DNA from: Ornithinibacillus bavariensis
GTDB taxonomy: Bacteria > Bacillota > Bacilli > Bacillales > Amphibacillaceae
DNA: 64,000 nt
NCBI RefSeq assembly: GCF_018333235.1
Contig: NZ_BORP01000001.1
Span: forward strand, 806,001 to 870,000
Direction: 5' to 3'
Shown: in pieces, positions 19,100 to 29,053 of the stretch
How the letters are laid out: every line of letters begins with the position of its first letter
How positions within the stretch are numbered: the first letter of the stretch is position 1
Translations under genes and position numbers: made by a program
Notes under the pieces: model-generated
Databases searched by the model: none
What the model was told of the DNA's origin: nothing
The model's input: the letters and a program-made list of their open reading frames with translations, nothing else

Positions 19100-20641
19100 G
19101 TGGAATATGTAATTGAAATGCTGAATATCCGAAAAGAGTTTCCGGGTATTGTTGCAAACGATAACATTACAGTCCAATTAAAAAAAGGGGAGATTCATGC
19201 CCTTTTAGGTGAGAATGGTGCTGGAAAATCCACATTAATGAACGTTTTATTTGGTTTATATCAACCAGAAGCTGGTGAAATTCGTGTTAACGGGGAAAAA
19301 GTAAAGATTACCAATCCTAATGTAGCGAATAATCTTGGAATAGGGATGGTTCACCAACATTTTATGCTAGTAGAACCGTTTACCGTAACACAAAATATTA
19401 TTCTTGGAAGCGAACCAAAGGGTAAGTTTGGTAGTGTAAATATTAAAGAAGCAGAAAAAGAGATTCGTGAAATTTCTGATCGCTACGGCTTAAAGGTAGA
19501 TCCATCAGCTAAAATCAGAGATATTTCTGTTGGTATGCAGCAACGAGTGGAAATTTTAAAAACCTTATACCGTGGCGCCGAGGTATTGATTTTTGATGAA
19601 CCGACAGCAGTACTAACTCCTCAGGAAATTAATGAGCTTATGGATATAATGCGTTCATTAGTGAAGGAAGGAAAATCTATTATTCTAATAACGCATAAAT
19701 TAAAAGAAATCATGGAGGTATGTGACCGTTGTACGGTAATTCGTAAGGGTAAAGGTATTGGAACAGTAGTGGTGAAGGATACTAACCCAGACGAGCTTGC
19801 CTCTCTCATGGTCGGCAGAGAAGTTAATTTCAAAACAGATAAAAAACCGGCTGAACCAAAAGAGGTTGTTTTACATATTGAAGATTTATTTGTTCAGGAT
19901 GTAAGAAAAATAGATTTAGTAAAAGGATTAAATCTTGATGTCCGTGCAGGAGAGATTGTAGGGATAGCGGGTGTTGATGGGAATGGTCAATCTGAACTAA
20001 TAGAAGCAATTACTGGACTTCGTAAGTCTCGTTCTGGAAAAATTATGCTTAACGACAAAAATATTACAAATCTTAGTCCAAGAAATGTTACTAAGAGCGG
20101 ATTAGGACATATCCCCCAGGATCGCCATAAATATGGACTTGTTCTGGATTATCCAATTGGTGCCAATATGGTATTACAGACATACTATCAAAAGCCTTTT
20201 TCAAAAGTATCTGTACTAAATTACAAAGAAATTTATAAAAAGGCGAAAGAATTAATTGAAGAGTATGATGTACGAACACCAAGTGAATATACCCCTGCTA
20301 GGGCATTATCAGGAGGAAACCAGCAAAAAGCAATAATTGGACGAGAAATTGACCGTTCACCTGATCTCTTAATTGCTGCCCAGCCTACTCGTGGTTTAGA
20401 TGTTGGAGCAATAGAGTTTATTCATAAAAAGTTAATAGAAGAACGAGACAAAGGAAAAGCTATATTACTAGTTTCGTTTGAATTGGACGAGATAATGAAC
20501 GTTAGTGACCGAATTGCCGTAATGTTTGATGGGAAAATTGTTGCAAATCTTACGCCGACAGAGACGAATGAGCAAGAACTAGGATTGCTAATGGCGGGTA
20601 GTACTATAAATGGGGCAGGTGATTCAAATGACATCAAATAA
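19100..20641 (+). CDS. nupO: Nucleoside ABC transporter, duplicated ATPase
   Basis: A 513-residue protein with two ABC domains. The first has Walker A GENGAGKST, signature SVGMQQRVEIL and FDEPTAVLTP; the second has the degenerate Walker A GVDGNGQSE and signature LSGGNQQK, the usual asymmetry of this carbohydrate/nucleoside class. I chose GTG 19100 after GAGAGGTGAC because homologues start here; an in-frame ATG at 19064 adds an unmatched tail. Its stop overlaps the first permease gene by 14 bases. Confidence 0.94.
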   Translation: MEYVIEMLNIRKEFPGIVANDNITVQLKKGEIHALLGENGAGKSTLMNVLFGLYQPEAGEIRVNGEKVKITNPNVANNLGIGMVHQHFMLVEPFTVTQNIILGSEPKGKFGSVNIKEAEKEIREISDRYGLKVDPSAKIRDISVGMQQRVEILKTLYRGAEVLIFDEPTAVLTPQEINELMDIMRSLVKEGKSIILITHKLKEIMEVCDRCTVIRKGKGIGTVVVKDTNPDELASLMVGREVNFKTDKKPAEPKEVVLHIEDLFVQDVRKIDLVKGLNLDVRAGEIVGIAGVDGNGQSELIEAITGLRKSRSGKIMLNDKNITNLSPRNVTKSGLGHIPQDRHKYGLVLDYPIGANMVLQTYYQKPFSKVSVLNYKEIYKKAKELIEEYDVRTPSEYTPARALSGGNQQKAIIGREIDRSPDLLIAAQPTRGLDVGAIEFIHKKLIEERDKGKAILLVSFELDEIMNVSDRIAVMFDGKIVANLTPTETNEQELGLLMAGSTINGAGDSNDIK

Positions 20642-21674
20642 TCGTCTATTCGGTATCCTTGTACCAATTATATCTGTTTTACTTGGATTACTTGTTGGTG
20701 CCCTTATAATGCTTGTTTCTGGTCACAACCCTATTGAAGGATATACTGCCCTATGGAACGGAGCGTTTTATGATGCATTCACCATTGGAGAAACAATTAG
20801 AAGAATTACACCATTAATTTTAACTGGACTTGCAATTGCTTTTGCTTTCCGTACAGGTTTATTTAATATCGGTGCTGAGGGGCAGGTAATAGTTGGTTGG
20901 CTTGCCGCAGTATGGGTTGGAATAGCTATCGAGGCTCCAATGATCATTCACTTACCACTTGCTATCATTGCAGGTGCATTAGCTGGGGGAATTTGGGGAT
21001 TTATTCCAGGAATACTAAAAGCAAAATTGGGTGTACATGAAGTAATTGTCACTATAATGATGAATTATATAGCCTTATTTGTATCAAATGAAATTGTTCG
21101 TTCTGTTTTAACAGAACATAAGACAACTACAGAAAAGATTGCTTCATCTGCATCTTTAGGATCAGAATGGTTACAAAGTATTACCTTCTATTCTAGACTA
21201 CACTATGGTATTTTAATAGCCTTATTTGCTGCAGCTGTGATGTGGTTTGTTATCAACCGTACTACAGTTGGGTATGAATTAAAGGCAGTTGGCTTTAATC
21301 GCCATGCATCCAAATATGCTGGTATGAATGTTAGCAAAAATATTGTCCTTTCCATGGTAATATCGGGTGTCTTTGCTGGACTGGCAGGTGTAATGGAAGG
21401 ATTAGGAACATATGGAACAGTTTCAGTTATTTCTGGCTTTACGAACCTTGGTTTTGATGGAATAGCTGTTGCATTACTGGGAGCAAACAATCCTTTAGGA
21501 GTTGTCCTTGCTGCTATCCTGTTTGGAGTATTAAAAGAAGGTGCAGGAGAAATGCCAAGTGCCGGTGTTCCGACTGAGTTAGTTGATATTATCATTGCTA
21601 TCATAATATTCTTCGTAGCGTCAAGCTACATTATTCGCTGGACATTAACTCGCTTTAAAAAGGAGGGGAAATAA
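20628..21674 (+). CDS. nupP: Nucleoside ABC transporter permease 1
   Basis: A 348-residue, highly hydrophobic permease of the BPD_transp_2 family with about nine membrane segments. Typical motifs are FNIGAEGQVIVGWLAAVW and GVHEVIVTIMMNYIALF. ATG 20628 follows CAGGTGAT and overlaps the ATPase gene. An alternative in-frame ATG 20610 lies upstream. It pairs with the following permease to form the membrane channel. Confidence 0.93.
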   Translation: MTSNNRLFGILVPIISVLLGLLVGALIMLVSGHNPIEGYTALWNGAFYDAFTIGETIRRITPLILTGLAIAFAFRTGLFNIGAEGQVIVGWLAAVWVGIAIEAPMIIHLPLAIIAGALAGGIWGFIPGILKAKLGVHEVIVTIMMNYIALFVSNEIVRSVLTEHKTTTEKIASSASLGSEWLQSITFYSRLHYGILIALFAAAVMWFVINRTTVGYELKAVGFNRHASKYAGMNVSKNIVLSMVISGVFAGLAGVMEGLGTYGTVSVISGFTNLGFDGIAVALLGANNPLGVVLAAILFGVLKEGAGEMPSAGVPTELVDIIIAIIIFFVASSYIIRWTLTRFKKEGK

Positions 21675-22628
21675 GTGCTTGATATTTTAGCATCCATCGT
21701 GCCTACTGTATTATTCTTTTCAGCACCCCTTATCTTTACTGCATTGGGAGGAGTATTTAGTGAACGGTCTGGTGTTATTAACATTGGATTAGAAGGTTTA
21801 ATGGTAATAGGGGCATTTGTTGGAATTATTTTTAACCTTACATTTGCTGATGTGTTTGGGAATTTTACCCCATGGATTTCAATTATCGTTGCTACTATTG
21901 TCGGAGCATTATTCTCGGCTATACACGCAGTAGCGTCTGTATCGTTTAGAGCTGACCAGACAGTAAGTGGTGTTGCAATCAATATGCTCGCTCTTGGTGT
22001 TGGAGTTTATTTAACGAAGGTTTGGTACGGAAAAGGTCAAACAGATATGGTTGCCGAGCCGTTTAACTCAACGAACATTCCAATACTATCGGATATTCCG
22101 ATAATAGGACCTATCTTTTTCGAGGGTATTTATATTACCTCATATGTTGCCATTATCGTTGCATTTATTGCATGGTTTGTTCTATATAAAACAGCTTTTG
22201 GATTACGCCTACGTGCTGTTGGTGAACATCCTATGGCAGCAGATACTAATGGAATTAACGTATATAAGATGCGTTATATTGCCGTGTTAATTTCAGGCGC
22301 TTTAGGAGGTTTAGGTGGATCTGTCTTTGCTTTAACCATCGTCTCTAACTTTTCTCACTCAACGATTGTTGGACAAGGTTTTATGTCATTGGCAGCAGTT
22401 ATTTTCGGGAAATGGCATCCGCTTGGTGCAATGGGAGCAGCATTGTTCTTTGGTTTTGCACAGAGCTTAAGTGTCGTAAGCACTGGAATTCCTTTGTTAG
22501 AGGATATTCCACAAATCTATTTACTAATTGCTCCATATGTATTAACAATTCTTGCTTTAGCAGGATTTATTGGTCGCGCAGATGCACCACGTGCAAATGG
22601 TATACCTTACGTTAAAGGTAGTAGATAA
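21675..22628 (+). CDS. nupQ: Nucleoside ABC transporter permease 2
   Basis: A 317-residue permease, paralogous to the preceding one, with FSERSGVINIGLEGLMVIGAF at its N terminus and VGEHPMAADTNGINVYKMRY in a loop. It starts with GTG 21675, directly after the previous stop and behind AAGGAGGGG. It is the last gene of the importer operon and is followed by a long hairpin terminator. Confidence 0.93.
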   Translation: MLDILASIVPTVLFFSAPLIFTALGGVFSERSGVINIGLEGLMVIGAFVGIIFNLTFADVFGNFTPWISIIVATIVGALFSAIHAVASVSFRADQTVSGVAINMLALGVGVYLTKVWYGKGQTDMVAEPFNSTNIPILSDIPIIGPIFFEGIYITSYVAIIVAFIAWFVLYKTAFGLRLRAVGEHPMAADTNGINVYKMRYIAVLISGALGGLGGSVFALTIVSNFSHSTIVGQGFMSLAAVIFGKWHPLGAMGAALFFGFAQSLSVVSTGIPLLEDIPQIYLLIAPYVLTILALAGFIGRADAPRANGIPYVKGSR

Positions 22629-22634
22629 ACAAAA

Positions 22635-22685
22635 CAAGGTCTGTCCTTTCTGTATATCATACAGAAGAGGCAGGCCTTTTTTATC
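22635..22685 (+). terminator. Terminator after the ABC importer operon
   Basis: A long imperfect stem built from AAGGTCTGTC...TTCTGTAT and ATACAGAA...CAGGCCTT, followed by T6. Confidence 0.85.
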
Positions 22686-22811
22686 GTTGTCAATAGCTAC
22701 TAAAAACGATTAATGGTAAACTATGGATAATAAAAAATTAATGGATTTGAGAAAATACGTACAAACTAAAGGGTAGCCCACAAATGTATATCGATAATTG
22801 GAGGAAATAGT

Positions 22812-24107
22812 ATGGTGACGATAAATGAAGAAGTGAAAAATCAGAACGGCATTACGTTACATTTGATTCCAAACGAAAAATTTAAGACGGTTAATATTGT
22901 AGTAAAATTTAAAGCGAGACTTAATAGAGAATCAATTACGAAACGAGCATTATTGCCTTATGTACTACAGCAAGGTCCGAGCAAGTATCCTAGTAGAAAA
23001 GAACTGCAAATCGCTTTAGATGATTTATATGGTGCAGTGTTATCGATTGATGGAGGAAAAAAAGGAAACCATCATATTCTAAGTTTTCGATTAGAAGTTG
23101 CAAATGAAAAATTCATACCAAATGAATCAAGTATTGTTGAGGACGCGGTTAAGCTTTTAAATGAGGTGATTTTTAAACCTAATACAAAGGATCAAGCATT
23201 TAACGAATCGATATTTAATAGAGAGCGTGAAACGCTTAGACAGAAGATAAAGTCTGTTATAGATGATAAGATGAGATATGCCAATATGCGATTAATTGAT
23301 GAAATGTGCGATGGAGAGCTATTTCAGCTTCATGTCCATGGTTATGAAGAAGATTTAGATCAGATTACTCCAGAAGATTTATACACATATTACATCGAGC
23401 TTCTTCAAGAGGACCAAATAGATGTATATGTATTAGGTGATTTCGACTCCAATAAAATGGAAAAAATTATCTCTCCAATTATTGAGCAAGAGAAAAGAAC
23501 CACCTCTGTTAAAAATGATGTAGAAGAGGAGAGTACATCAAAGAGAAAAGAGCCGAGAGAAGTGGTGGATAAACAAAATGTCCAACAAGCAAAACTGCAT
23601 ATTGGTTACCGCACCAATATTCGATATCAAGATGCAGAATATCCGGCTTTACAGGTATTCAATGGGATATTAGGTGCATTTCCGAATTCAAAGTTATTTA
23701 TTAATGTACGTGAGAAAAATAGTTTAGCCTATTATGCATCATCCCGAATTGAAAGCCATAAGGGGCTGCTCCTTGTATTTAGTGGAATTGCTCCTGAAAA
23801 TTATCAAAAGGCAAAAGATATTATAGAAGAACAAATGAAAGCAATGAAAGAAGGAGACATCACGGAAGACGATTTATCTGAGACAAAAGAGTTAATTGTA
23901 AATCAGCTCTTAGAAACATTAGATCATCCACAAGGTATTATCGAAATGCTGTATCAACAAGTTATAGCGGAAAAAGAATTAAAACCTGATCAATTAATTG
24001 AACAAATAAAGAACGTTACAATAGACGAGGTTATAGAGGTTGGCAAGAAAATCCAAGAGGATACGGTCTATCTATTAACAAGTGAAGGAGTTTCTGCGAA
24101 TGAGTAA
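22812..24107 (+). CDS. ymfF: YmfF, M16-like protein without zinc motif
   Basis: A 431-residue member of the M16 peptidase superfamily. The N-terminal domain lacks HxxEH, whereas the C-terminal domain retains VREKNSLAYYASSRIE, as in the non-catalytic partner of paired M16 enzymes. It starts with ATG 22812 after GGAGG and overlaps ymfH by eight bases. The pair probably forms a heterodimeric peptidase in which YmfH carries the zinc site (inference from the family). Confidence 0.9.
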   Translation: MVTINEEVKNQNGITLHLIPNEKFKTVNIVVKFKARLNRESITKRALLPYVLQQGPSKYPSRKELQIALDDLYGAVLSIDGGKKGNHHILSFRLEVANEKFIPNESSIVEDAVKLLNEVIFKPNTKDQAFNESIFNRERETLRQKIKSVIDDKMRYANMRLIDEMCDGELFQLHVHGYEEDLDQITPEDLYTYYIELLQEDQIDVYVLGDFDSNKMEKIISPIIEQEKRTTSVKNDVEEESTSKRKEPREVVDKQNVQQAKLHIGYRTNIRYQDAEYPALQVFNGILGAFPNSKLFINVREKNSLAYYASSRIESHKGLLLVFSGIAPENYQKAKDIIEEQMKAMKEGDITEDDLSETKELIVNQLLETLDHPQGIIEMLYQQVIAEKELKPDQLIEQIKNVTIDEVIEVGKKIQEDTVYLLTSEGVSANE

Positions 24108-25383
24108 TAAAGATTATCGTCATATTAAGGAGACAATTTATCACGAGAAATTAGATAGTGGGTTAACTGTCTTTTTATTACCAAGACCAGCCATGTCTAA
24201 GACTTATGCTATCTTTTCAACGAATTATGGGGCTATCGACAGGAGCTTTGTACCGATAGGGGAAACGGAGTTAATTACTGTTCCAGACGGAATTGCCCAT
24301 TTTTTAGAGCACAAGCTCTTTGAAAAGGAAGATCGTGATGTGTTTACTGATTTCGGAAAGCAAGGTGCATCGGCAAATGCCTATACTTCATTTACAAAAA
24401 CTGCTTATCTTTTTTCTGCTACAACCAATATCGATCAAAATGTGAAAACATTACTTGACTTTGTACAGGATCCCTATTTTTCCGAAGCCTCTGTAGAAAA
24501 AGAAAAAGGAATCATTGGCCAAGAAATTAAAATGTATGATGACCAACCTGATTGGCAGTCCTTTATGGGTACGTTACGAAGTTTATTTAAAAATTTGCCA
24601 GTAAATATTGACATTGCGGGAACAGTAGATTCTATTGCGGAAATTACTAAGGATGATCTATATACATGCTATAACACCTTTTATCATCCGGGAAATATGA
24701 CCTTATTTATAGCAGGAAATTTTGATCCAGAACAAATGATATCATTAGTGAAAGAAAATCAGCAGGCAAAAGAATTTGCTAAGCTAGAAGATATTCAACG
24801 AGATTATCCGAAAGAGCCTGAAGAGGTTGCCCATAAAGAATACAAACTTACCATGCCTGTATCTGTTCCAAAATGTACAGTGGGAATAAAGGAATCCATT
24901 CAAGAGCTTGAAGGAGAAGACTTTATTCGTAAAGATATTTTACAGGACATTATGATGACATACTTCTTCTCAAAGAGTGGGCAATTCTATGATGAGCTCT
25001 ATCAGGAGAAACTAATTGATTCTAGTTTCTATTTTGAGACTAATTTAGAAAAAAACTTTGGTTATTCGATTATTGGTGGAAATACGGATAATCCCGACCA
25101 ATTTACAGCGAAGATTAAAGAATTATTACTTTCAACTAAAACAATGGAAATCCCGACAGAGGATTTTGAGCGTATGAAGCGTAAGAAAATTGGCCAATTG
25201 CTACGTTCAATGAATTCGCTTGAAAATATTGCTGGCAAATATATTCATTATCATACGGTTGGGGTTGATTTTTTTGAGTTAATACCAACCATTCAAAACC
25301 TATCTGTTGAAGATGCCAATCAGTATCTACAGGACTGGATTGATGAAGAGCGTTTAGGCGTTTGTAAAATTGTAGCGGAGTAG
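24100..25383 (+). CDS. ymfH: YmfH, M16 zinc peptidase
   Basis: A 427-residue M16 peptidase with an intact HFLEH motif at residues 67-71 and the downstream EKEKGIIGQEIKMYDDQPDW ligand region. ATG 24100 follows AAGGAG; the longer in-frame GTG start at 24082 would precede that site. It overlaps ymfF and is followed by ymfI after 11 bases. In B. subtilis these genes lie in the same order ahead of ymfJ, ymfK and ymfM. Confidence 0.91.
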   Translation: MSNKDYRHIKETIYHEKLDSGLTVFLLPRPAMSKTYAIFSTNYGAIDRSFVPIGETELITVPDGIAHFLEHKLFEKEDRDVFTDFGKQGASANAYTSFTKTAYLFSATTNIDQNVKTLLDFVQDPYFSEASVEKEKGIIGQEIKMYDDQPDWQSFMGTLRSLFKNLPVNIDIAGTVDSIAEITKDDLYTCYNTFYHPGNMTLFIAGNFDPEQMISLVKENQQAKEFAKLEDIQRDYPKEPEEVAHKEYKLTMPVSVPKCTVGIKESIQELEGEDFIRKDILQDIMMTYFFSKSGQFYDELYQEKLIDSSFYFETNLEKNFGYSIIGGNTDNPDQFTAKIKELLLSTKTMEIPTEDFERMKRKKIGQLLRSMNSLENIAGKYIHYHTVGVDFFELIPTIQNLSVEDANQYLQDWIDEERLGVCKIVAE

Positions 25384-25394
25384 GAGAAACTGCG

Positions 25395-26111
25395 ATGGGG
25401 AAAAACATTTTAATTATTGGTGCGAGTGGAGCTATTGGTAGCGCCATTACAGAGCAGCTAATATTGGATGGTCACCAATTGATCCTTCATTATCATCAAA
25501 ATAGAGATGCAATTGATACTATACTGGAGAATGCTAAAGCTGAATCAATATTAGGGTTCATTAAGGCCGATCTAAGTAAAATGGCTAATATTAGTGACTT
25601 TTTGGAAAAAATAGCGTATCCAGTAGATGCGATTATTTTCGCAAGTGGAATTGCGTATTATGGCTTGTTTCAAGAAACACCAGATGAGGTAATGGAAGAG
25701 ATGTTTTCTATTCATATAGGAGCTCCTCTATTAATTACGAAGGCTCTTCTTGGAGATATGCTACTGAGGAAAAACGGAAAAATAATTTTTATCTCCTCTA
25801 TTTGGGGAGAGGTAGGAGCAAGCAATGAGGTCTTATATTCCACTGTAAAAGGTGCCCAAAATAGTTTTGTAAAAGCATTAGCAAAGGAAGTTGGTCCAAG
25901 TGGAATACTAGTTAATGCTGTTAGCCCTGGTTTTATTGATACAAAAATGAATCCACTAAGTGCCGATGAAAAGGAAGCTTTACTAGAAGAAATTCCCCTA
26001 AATCGGCCCGGTTTACCTAAGGATGTTGCTAATACAGTAAGCTTCTTACTGAGTGATAAATCAAACTACATTCACGGTGAAATAATAAGAGTAACAGGCG
26101 GATGGCATTGA
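25395..26111 (+). CDS. ymfI: YmfI, short-chain dehydrogenase/reductase
   Basis: A 238-residue classical SDR. The cofactor motif is IIGASGAIGSAI, the Asn-containing region FASGIAYYG replaces the usual NNAG, and the catalytic pattern is a serine in FISSIWGE with YSTVK. The C-terminal part contains VNAVSPGFIDTKM. It resembles FabG-type 3-oxoacyl reductases, but the true substrate is not known. It belongs to the ymfF-ymfH-ymfI transcription unit. Confidence 0.88.
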   Translation: MGKNILIIGASGAIGSAITEQLILDGHQLILHYHQNRDAIDTILENAKAESILGFIKADLSKMANISDFLEKIAYPVDAIIFASGIAYYGLFQETPDEVMEEMFSIHIGAPLLITKALLGDMLLRKNGKIIFISSIWGEVGASNEVLYSTVKGAQNSFVKALAKEVGPSGILVNAVSPGFIDTKMNPLSADEKEALLEEIPLNRPGLPKDVANTVSFLLSDKSNYIHGEIIRVTGGWH

Positions 26112-26208
26112 TCTGATATATATATATATTAACTTCTCGTTTACAGCATGTATAATCAAAAAATAACTTCAAATACTATAGTTGTATAACGAGAAGGAGG
26201 AATGAAAA

Positions 26209-26469
26209 ATGTCTGTTCTTGAAAATTTTGATTCTTGGAAGCAATTTTTAGCAAATAGATTAGAGCAAGCTCAAGCACAGGGGATGTCACAACAAACGAT
26301 TTCTCAAGTTGCATATGAGGTTGGAGACTATCTTGCAAAAAGTGTTGATGCTAAAAATAGTGAAGAAGCTGTTTTGCGTGAATTATGGAATGCTGCTTCT
26401 AAGGAAGAACAGCAGGCAATTGCCAATTCAATGGTGAAATTGGTACAAAACGAAGCTAATAATGGCTAA
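26209..26469 (+). CDS. ymfJ: YmfJ, DUF3243 protein
   Basis: An 86-residue soluble protein beginning SVLENFDSWKQFLANRLEQA and containing VAYEVGDYLAKSVDAKNSEE, the DUF3243 pattern. AGAAGGAGG lies well placed before ATG 26209, and a terminator follows, so it is probably a monocistronic gene. No function has been assigned. Confidence 0.87.
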   Translation: MSVLENFDSWKQFLANRLEQAQAQGMSQQTISQVAYEVGDYLAKSVDAKNSEEAVLRELWNAASKEEQQAIANSMVKLVQNEANNG

Positions 26470-26484
26470 GACTAACAAGTGAAA

Positions 26485-26522
26485 AAAGGAGCTGCGTGTG
26501 TGTCGTAGCTTCTTTTCCTTTC
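26485..26522 (+). terminator. Terminator after ymfJ
   Basis: Stem AAGGAGCTGCG / CGTAGCTTCTT with two G-U pairs, then a T-rich stretch. Confidence 0.75.
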
Positions 26523-26640
26523 TAAAGGAAAACTTTAGAAAATAAATTTCAACGAATGTCTTTAAACAAATGTGAAAATCATTTATTATAAATGTATACG
26601 TACTTTAAAATTTGATTTTATGTACAAAGGAGAGAGCTTA

Positions 26641-27432
26641 GTGGGGAAGATAGAATGGTATTTAGAATATGAAATACGAATAAATCGCCCGGGACTACTA
26701 GGTGAAATATCTTCTTTACTAGGTATGTTATCAATAAATATTGTAACCATAAATGGTGTTGAAAATGGCCGAAGAGGAATGCTGTTGCTAGCTGATAATA
26801 ACGAACAGATTACTCGTTTAAAATTGATTTTAAATACAATGGATACAATAAGATTAACAAAACTAAGAAAAGCAAAATTACGTGATAGATTAGCTGTTAG
26901 ACATGGCAAATATATACATAGAGATGCGGACGATAGAAAGACAGTTAGGTTTATACGAGACGAGCTTGGGATACTAGTTGATTTTATGGCGGAGCTTTAC
27001 AAACAAGATGGGCATAAATTAATTGGAATACGAGGTATGCCTAGAGTTGGAAAAACAGAATCCATTGTTGCCGCCAGTGTGTGTGCAAATAAGCGGTGGT
27101 TATTTGTATCAAGTACGCTCATCAAACAAACGGTACGCAATCAATTGATTGAGGGAGAATATAGTAGTGATAATATTTTCATTATTGACGGGATTGTTTC
27201 CAAACAAAAGGCAAATGAGAGACATTGGCAATTAATCCGGGAGATTATGCAACTTCCCGCAATAAAAGTGGTGGAGCATCCAGATATTTTTGTTCAGGCG
27301 ACTGAGTATAATATCGACGATTTTGATTATATTATCGAACTCCGAAGTGACGAAAATGAAGAAATAACTTATGATGTAGTGGAAAGAGCACAATTTAACC
27401 AGGGTAGTGGATTTTCTATGTTCGATTATTAA
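26641..27432 (+). CDS. ymfK: YmfK, DUF3388 protein (ACT plus P-loop)
   Basis: A 263-residue protein. The N-terminal part is ACT-like (YEIRINRPGLLGEISSLLGM) and the centre carries a P-loop GMPRVGKTES, so nucleotide and small-ligand binding are both possible. GTG 26641 follows AAAGGAGAG and matches the homologous start; the longer in-frame ORF from 26572 lacks this support. The gene lies just before rodZ as in B. subtilis. Its function is not known. Confidence 0.87.
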   Translation: MGKIEWYLEYEIRINRPGLLGEISSLLGMLSINIVTINGVENGRRGMLLLADNNEQITRLKLILNTMDTIRLTKLRKAKLRDRLAVRHGKYIHRDADDRKTVRFIRDELGILVDFMAELYKQDGHKLIGIRGMPRVGKTESIVAASVCANKRWLFVSSTLIKQTVRNQLIEGEYSSDNIFIIDGIVSKQKANERHWQLIREIMQLPAIKVVEHPDIFVQATEYNIDDFDYIIELRSDENEEITYDVVERAQFNQGSGFSMFDY

Positions 27433-27449
27433 ACTGGATGGTGTTAGAT

Positions 27450-28391
27450 ATGGGTATTGGATCAAGACTTAGAGATGCAAGAGAAGCTAAAGAAATATCG
27501 TTAGATAGCTTACAAGAAACGACTAAAATTCAAAAAAGATATCTCGTGGCAATCGAAGAGGAAAATTTTTCTGTTTTGCCAGGGAAGTTTTATACAAAAG
27601 CATTTATTAGGGAATATGCTATTGCTGTTGGTTTAGACCCAAACGAGTTGATGGCTGAGTTTAGTGAAGAAATACCTTCGCCTAGTGAGGATACAACTAC
27701 TCAGTATACGAGAATCCATCGTTCTCGAAAAGATAATATGCCAACAAAAAACTCAGCTATTTTTTCTATCATTCCTACATTATTTGTCATTATATTAATC
27801 TTTGGTATAATCTTTGTAGTTTGGTGGTTTGTAATCTCCAAAGCAAATGATGAAAATAAAACTACTCCTAATGCAAATTCAGATGATTACATTACGAGAG
27901 AAACAGAGAATAAAAATACAAATACGAATGACGATACAAATAATGAAGAAGATCAGGATACAGATGAGAATACTGGTGATGCAACGGAAGATTCGGATAA
28001 TAATGATGAGGATTCATCAGCTGAAACTGATGAGAATTCGACTCTTTCGATGGAAGTGGTAGAAGCTGGCACTGGTATTAAGCCAACATCTACCATTGAG
28101 TTATCTAATGTGGGTGATTCATTAACCTTCGAATTTGAAGCTGCTAATGTCCAAGTATGGCTTGATGTCGAAAATGGTAATGGGCAAAAGTTTTTTAGTG
28201 GGTTTGTTAAGCCAACTGAAAAAACTACTGTCGATATGACTGGACAGGAGCAAATCTATTTGAATGTTGGTTCTGCACCAAATTTAACGATAACGATTAA
28301 TGATGAAACACTAGAATACCCTGTTGACCCAAGTCAAAGAGGTGCTGATCATCAAAAAATTTGGTTAAATGTAATTAAAGAAAATGAATAA
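27450..28391 (+). CDS. rodZ: RodZ/YmfM cell-shape protein
   Basis: RodZ links MreB filaments to the membrane during lateral wall growth. The 313-residue protein has a cytoplasmic helix-turn-helix domain (GSRLRDAREAKEISLDSLQE), one membrane segment (about residues 108-130), a very acidic Asp/Glu/Asn/Thr-rich linker (about 135-195) and a C-terminal DUF4115 domain. ATG 27450 follows GGATGGTG; the upstream ATG 27438 overlaps that site. The linker is longer and more acidic than most neighbours, which suits a halotolerant organism (inference). Confidence 0.9.
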   Translation: MGIGSRLRDAREAKEISLDSLQETTKIQKRYLVAIEEENFSVLPGKFYTKAFIREYAIAVGLDPNELMAEFSEEIPSPSEDTTTQYTRIHRSRKDNMPTKNSAIFSIIPTLFVIILIFGIIFVVWWFVISKANDENKTTPNANSDDYITRETENKNTNTNDDTNNEEDQDTDENTGDATEDSDNNDEDSSAETDENSTLSMEVVEAGTGIKPTSTIELSNVGDSLTFEFEAANVQVWLDVENGNGQKFFSGFVKPTEKTTVDMTGQEQIYLNVGSAPNLTITINDETLEYPVDPSQRGADHQKIWLNVIKENE

Positions 28392-28394
28392 GCA

Positions 28395-28450
28395 GAAGGG
28401 GATGTCTTAGTAAAGGAGGGCCCTCCTTGGACATTCCCTTTCTTTCTTTC
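28395..28450 (+). terminator. Compound hairpin terminator after rodZ
   Basis: An outer stem AAGGGGATGTC / GACATTCCCTT encloses a perfect 16-base palindrome AAGGAGGGCCCTCCTT (28413-28428). A T-rich stretch follows. Confidence 0.8.
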
Positions 28451-28474
28451 GAATCAAATGGGAGGAATCGGATA

Positions 28475-29053
28475 ATGAATTTACCGAATAAGATAACCTT
28501 TTCTAGAATTTTATTAATACCAATCTTTATTATATTAATGGCTGTACCATTTAATTGGGGAGAATGGGATATAGGTAATACAACATTACCAATTTCTCAT
28601 TTTGTTGGTGCTGTACTATTTATTATTGCTTCCGCCACAGACTGGATTGATGGTCACTATGCTAGAAAACATAATTTAGTGACCAATTTAGGGAAGTTTT
28701 TAGACCCTTTAGCAGATAAGCTTTTAGTATCGGCTGCACTTATATTACTTGTAGAAATGGGGCTTGCTCCAGCATGGATTGTCATAATTATCATTAGTAG
28801 AGAATTTGCTATCACTGGTTTACGACTAGTAGCGGCAGGAGAAGGAATTGTGTTAGCGGCAGGTAAAATGGGTAAATTAAAAACAGCAACACAAATGATC
28901 GCAATTGCATGTTTATTACTACATAATTTCCCGTTCTCGTTTATAGCTATTCCGTTTGGTACAATTATGCTTTATATCGCACTATTCTTTACGGTTCTTT
29001 CTGGCTATGATTATTTTGCTAAAAATTGGCATGTAATGAGGGATTCAAAATAA
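28475..29053 (+). CDS. pgsA: CDP-diacylglycerol-glycerol-3-phosphate phosphatidyltransferase
   Basis: PgsA makes phosphatidylglycerol phosphate, the committed step to phosphatidylglycerol. The 192-residue membrane protein has the CDP-alcohol transferase motif, seen as DWIDGHYAR followed by GKFLDPLADK, with about five membrane segments. ATG 28475 follows GGAGG; the longer in-frame ORF starting 28427 lies in the terminator. It overlaps cinA by one base (TAATG). Confidence 0.95.
   Translation: MNLPNKITFSRILLIPIFIILMAVPFNWGEWDIGNTTLPISHFVGAVLFIIASATDWIDGHYARKHNLVTNLGKFLDPLADKLLVSAALILLVEMGLAPAWIVIIIISREFAITGLRLVAAGEGIVLAAGKMGKLKTATQMIAIACLLLHNFPFSFIAIPFGTIMLYIALFFTVLSGYDYFAKNWHVMRDSK

Noticed and set aside
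21203-21604. 133-codon minus-strand ORF inside nupP
   Set aside because: The permease on the + strand is clearly real; this is its antisense shadow with an unnatural Pro/Thr/Ile composition.
28413-28428. 16-base palindrome AAGGAGGGCCCTCCTT as an operator
   Set aside because: It sits inside the stem of the rodZ terminator and is best explained as its inner hairpin.
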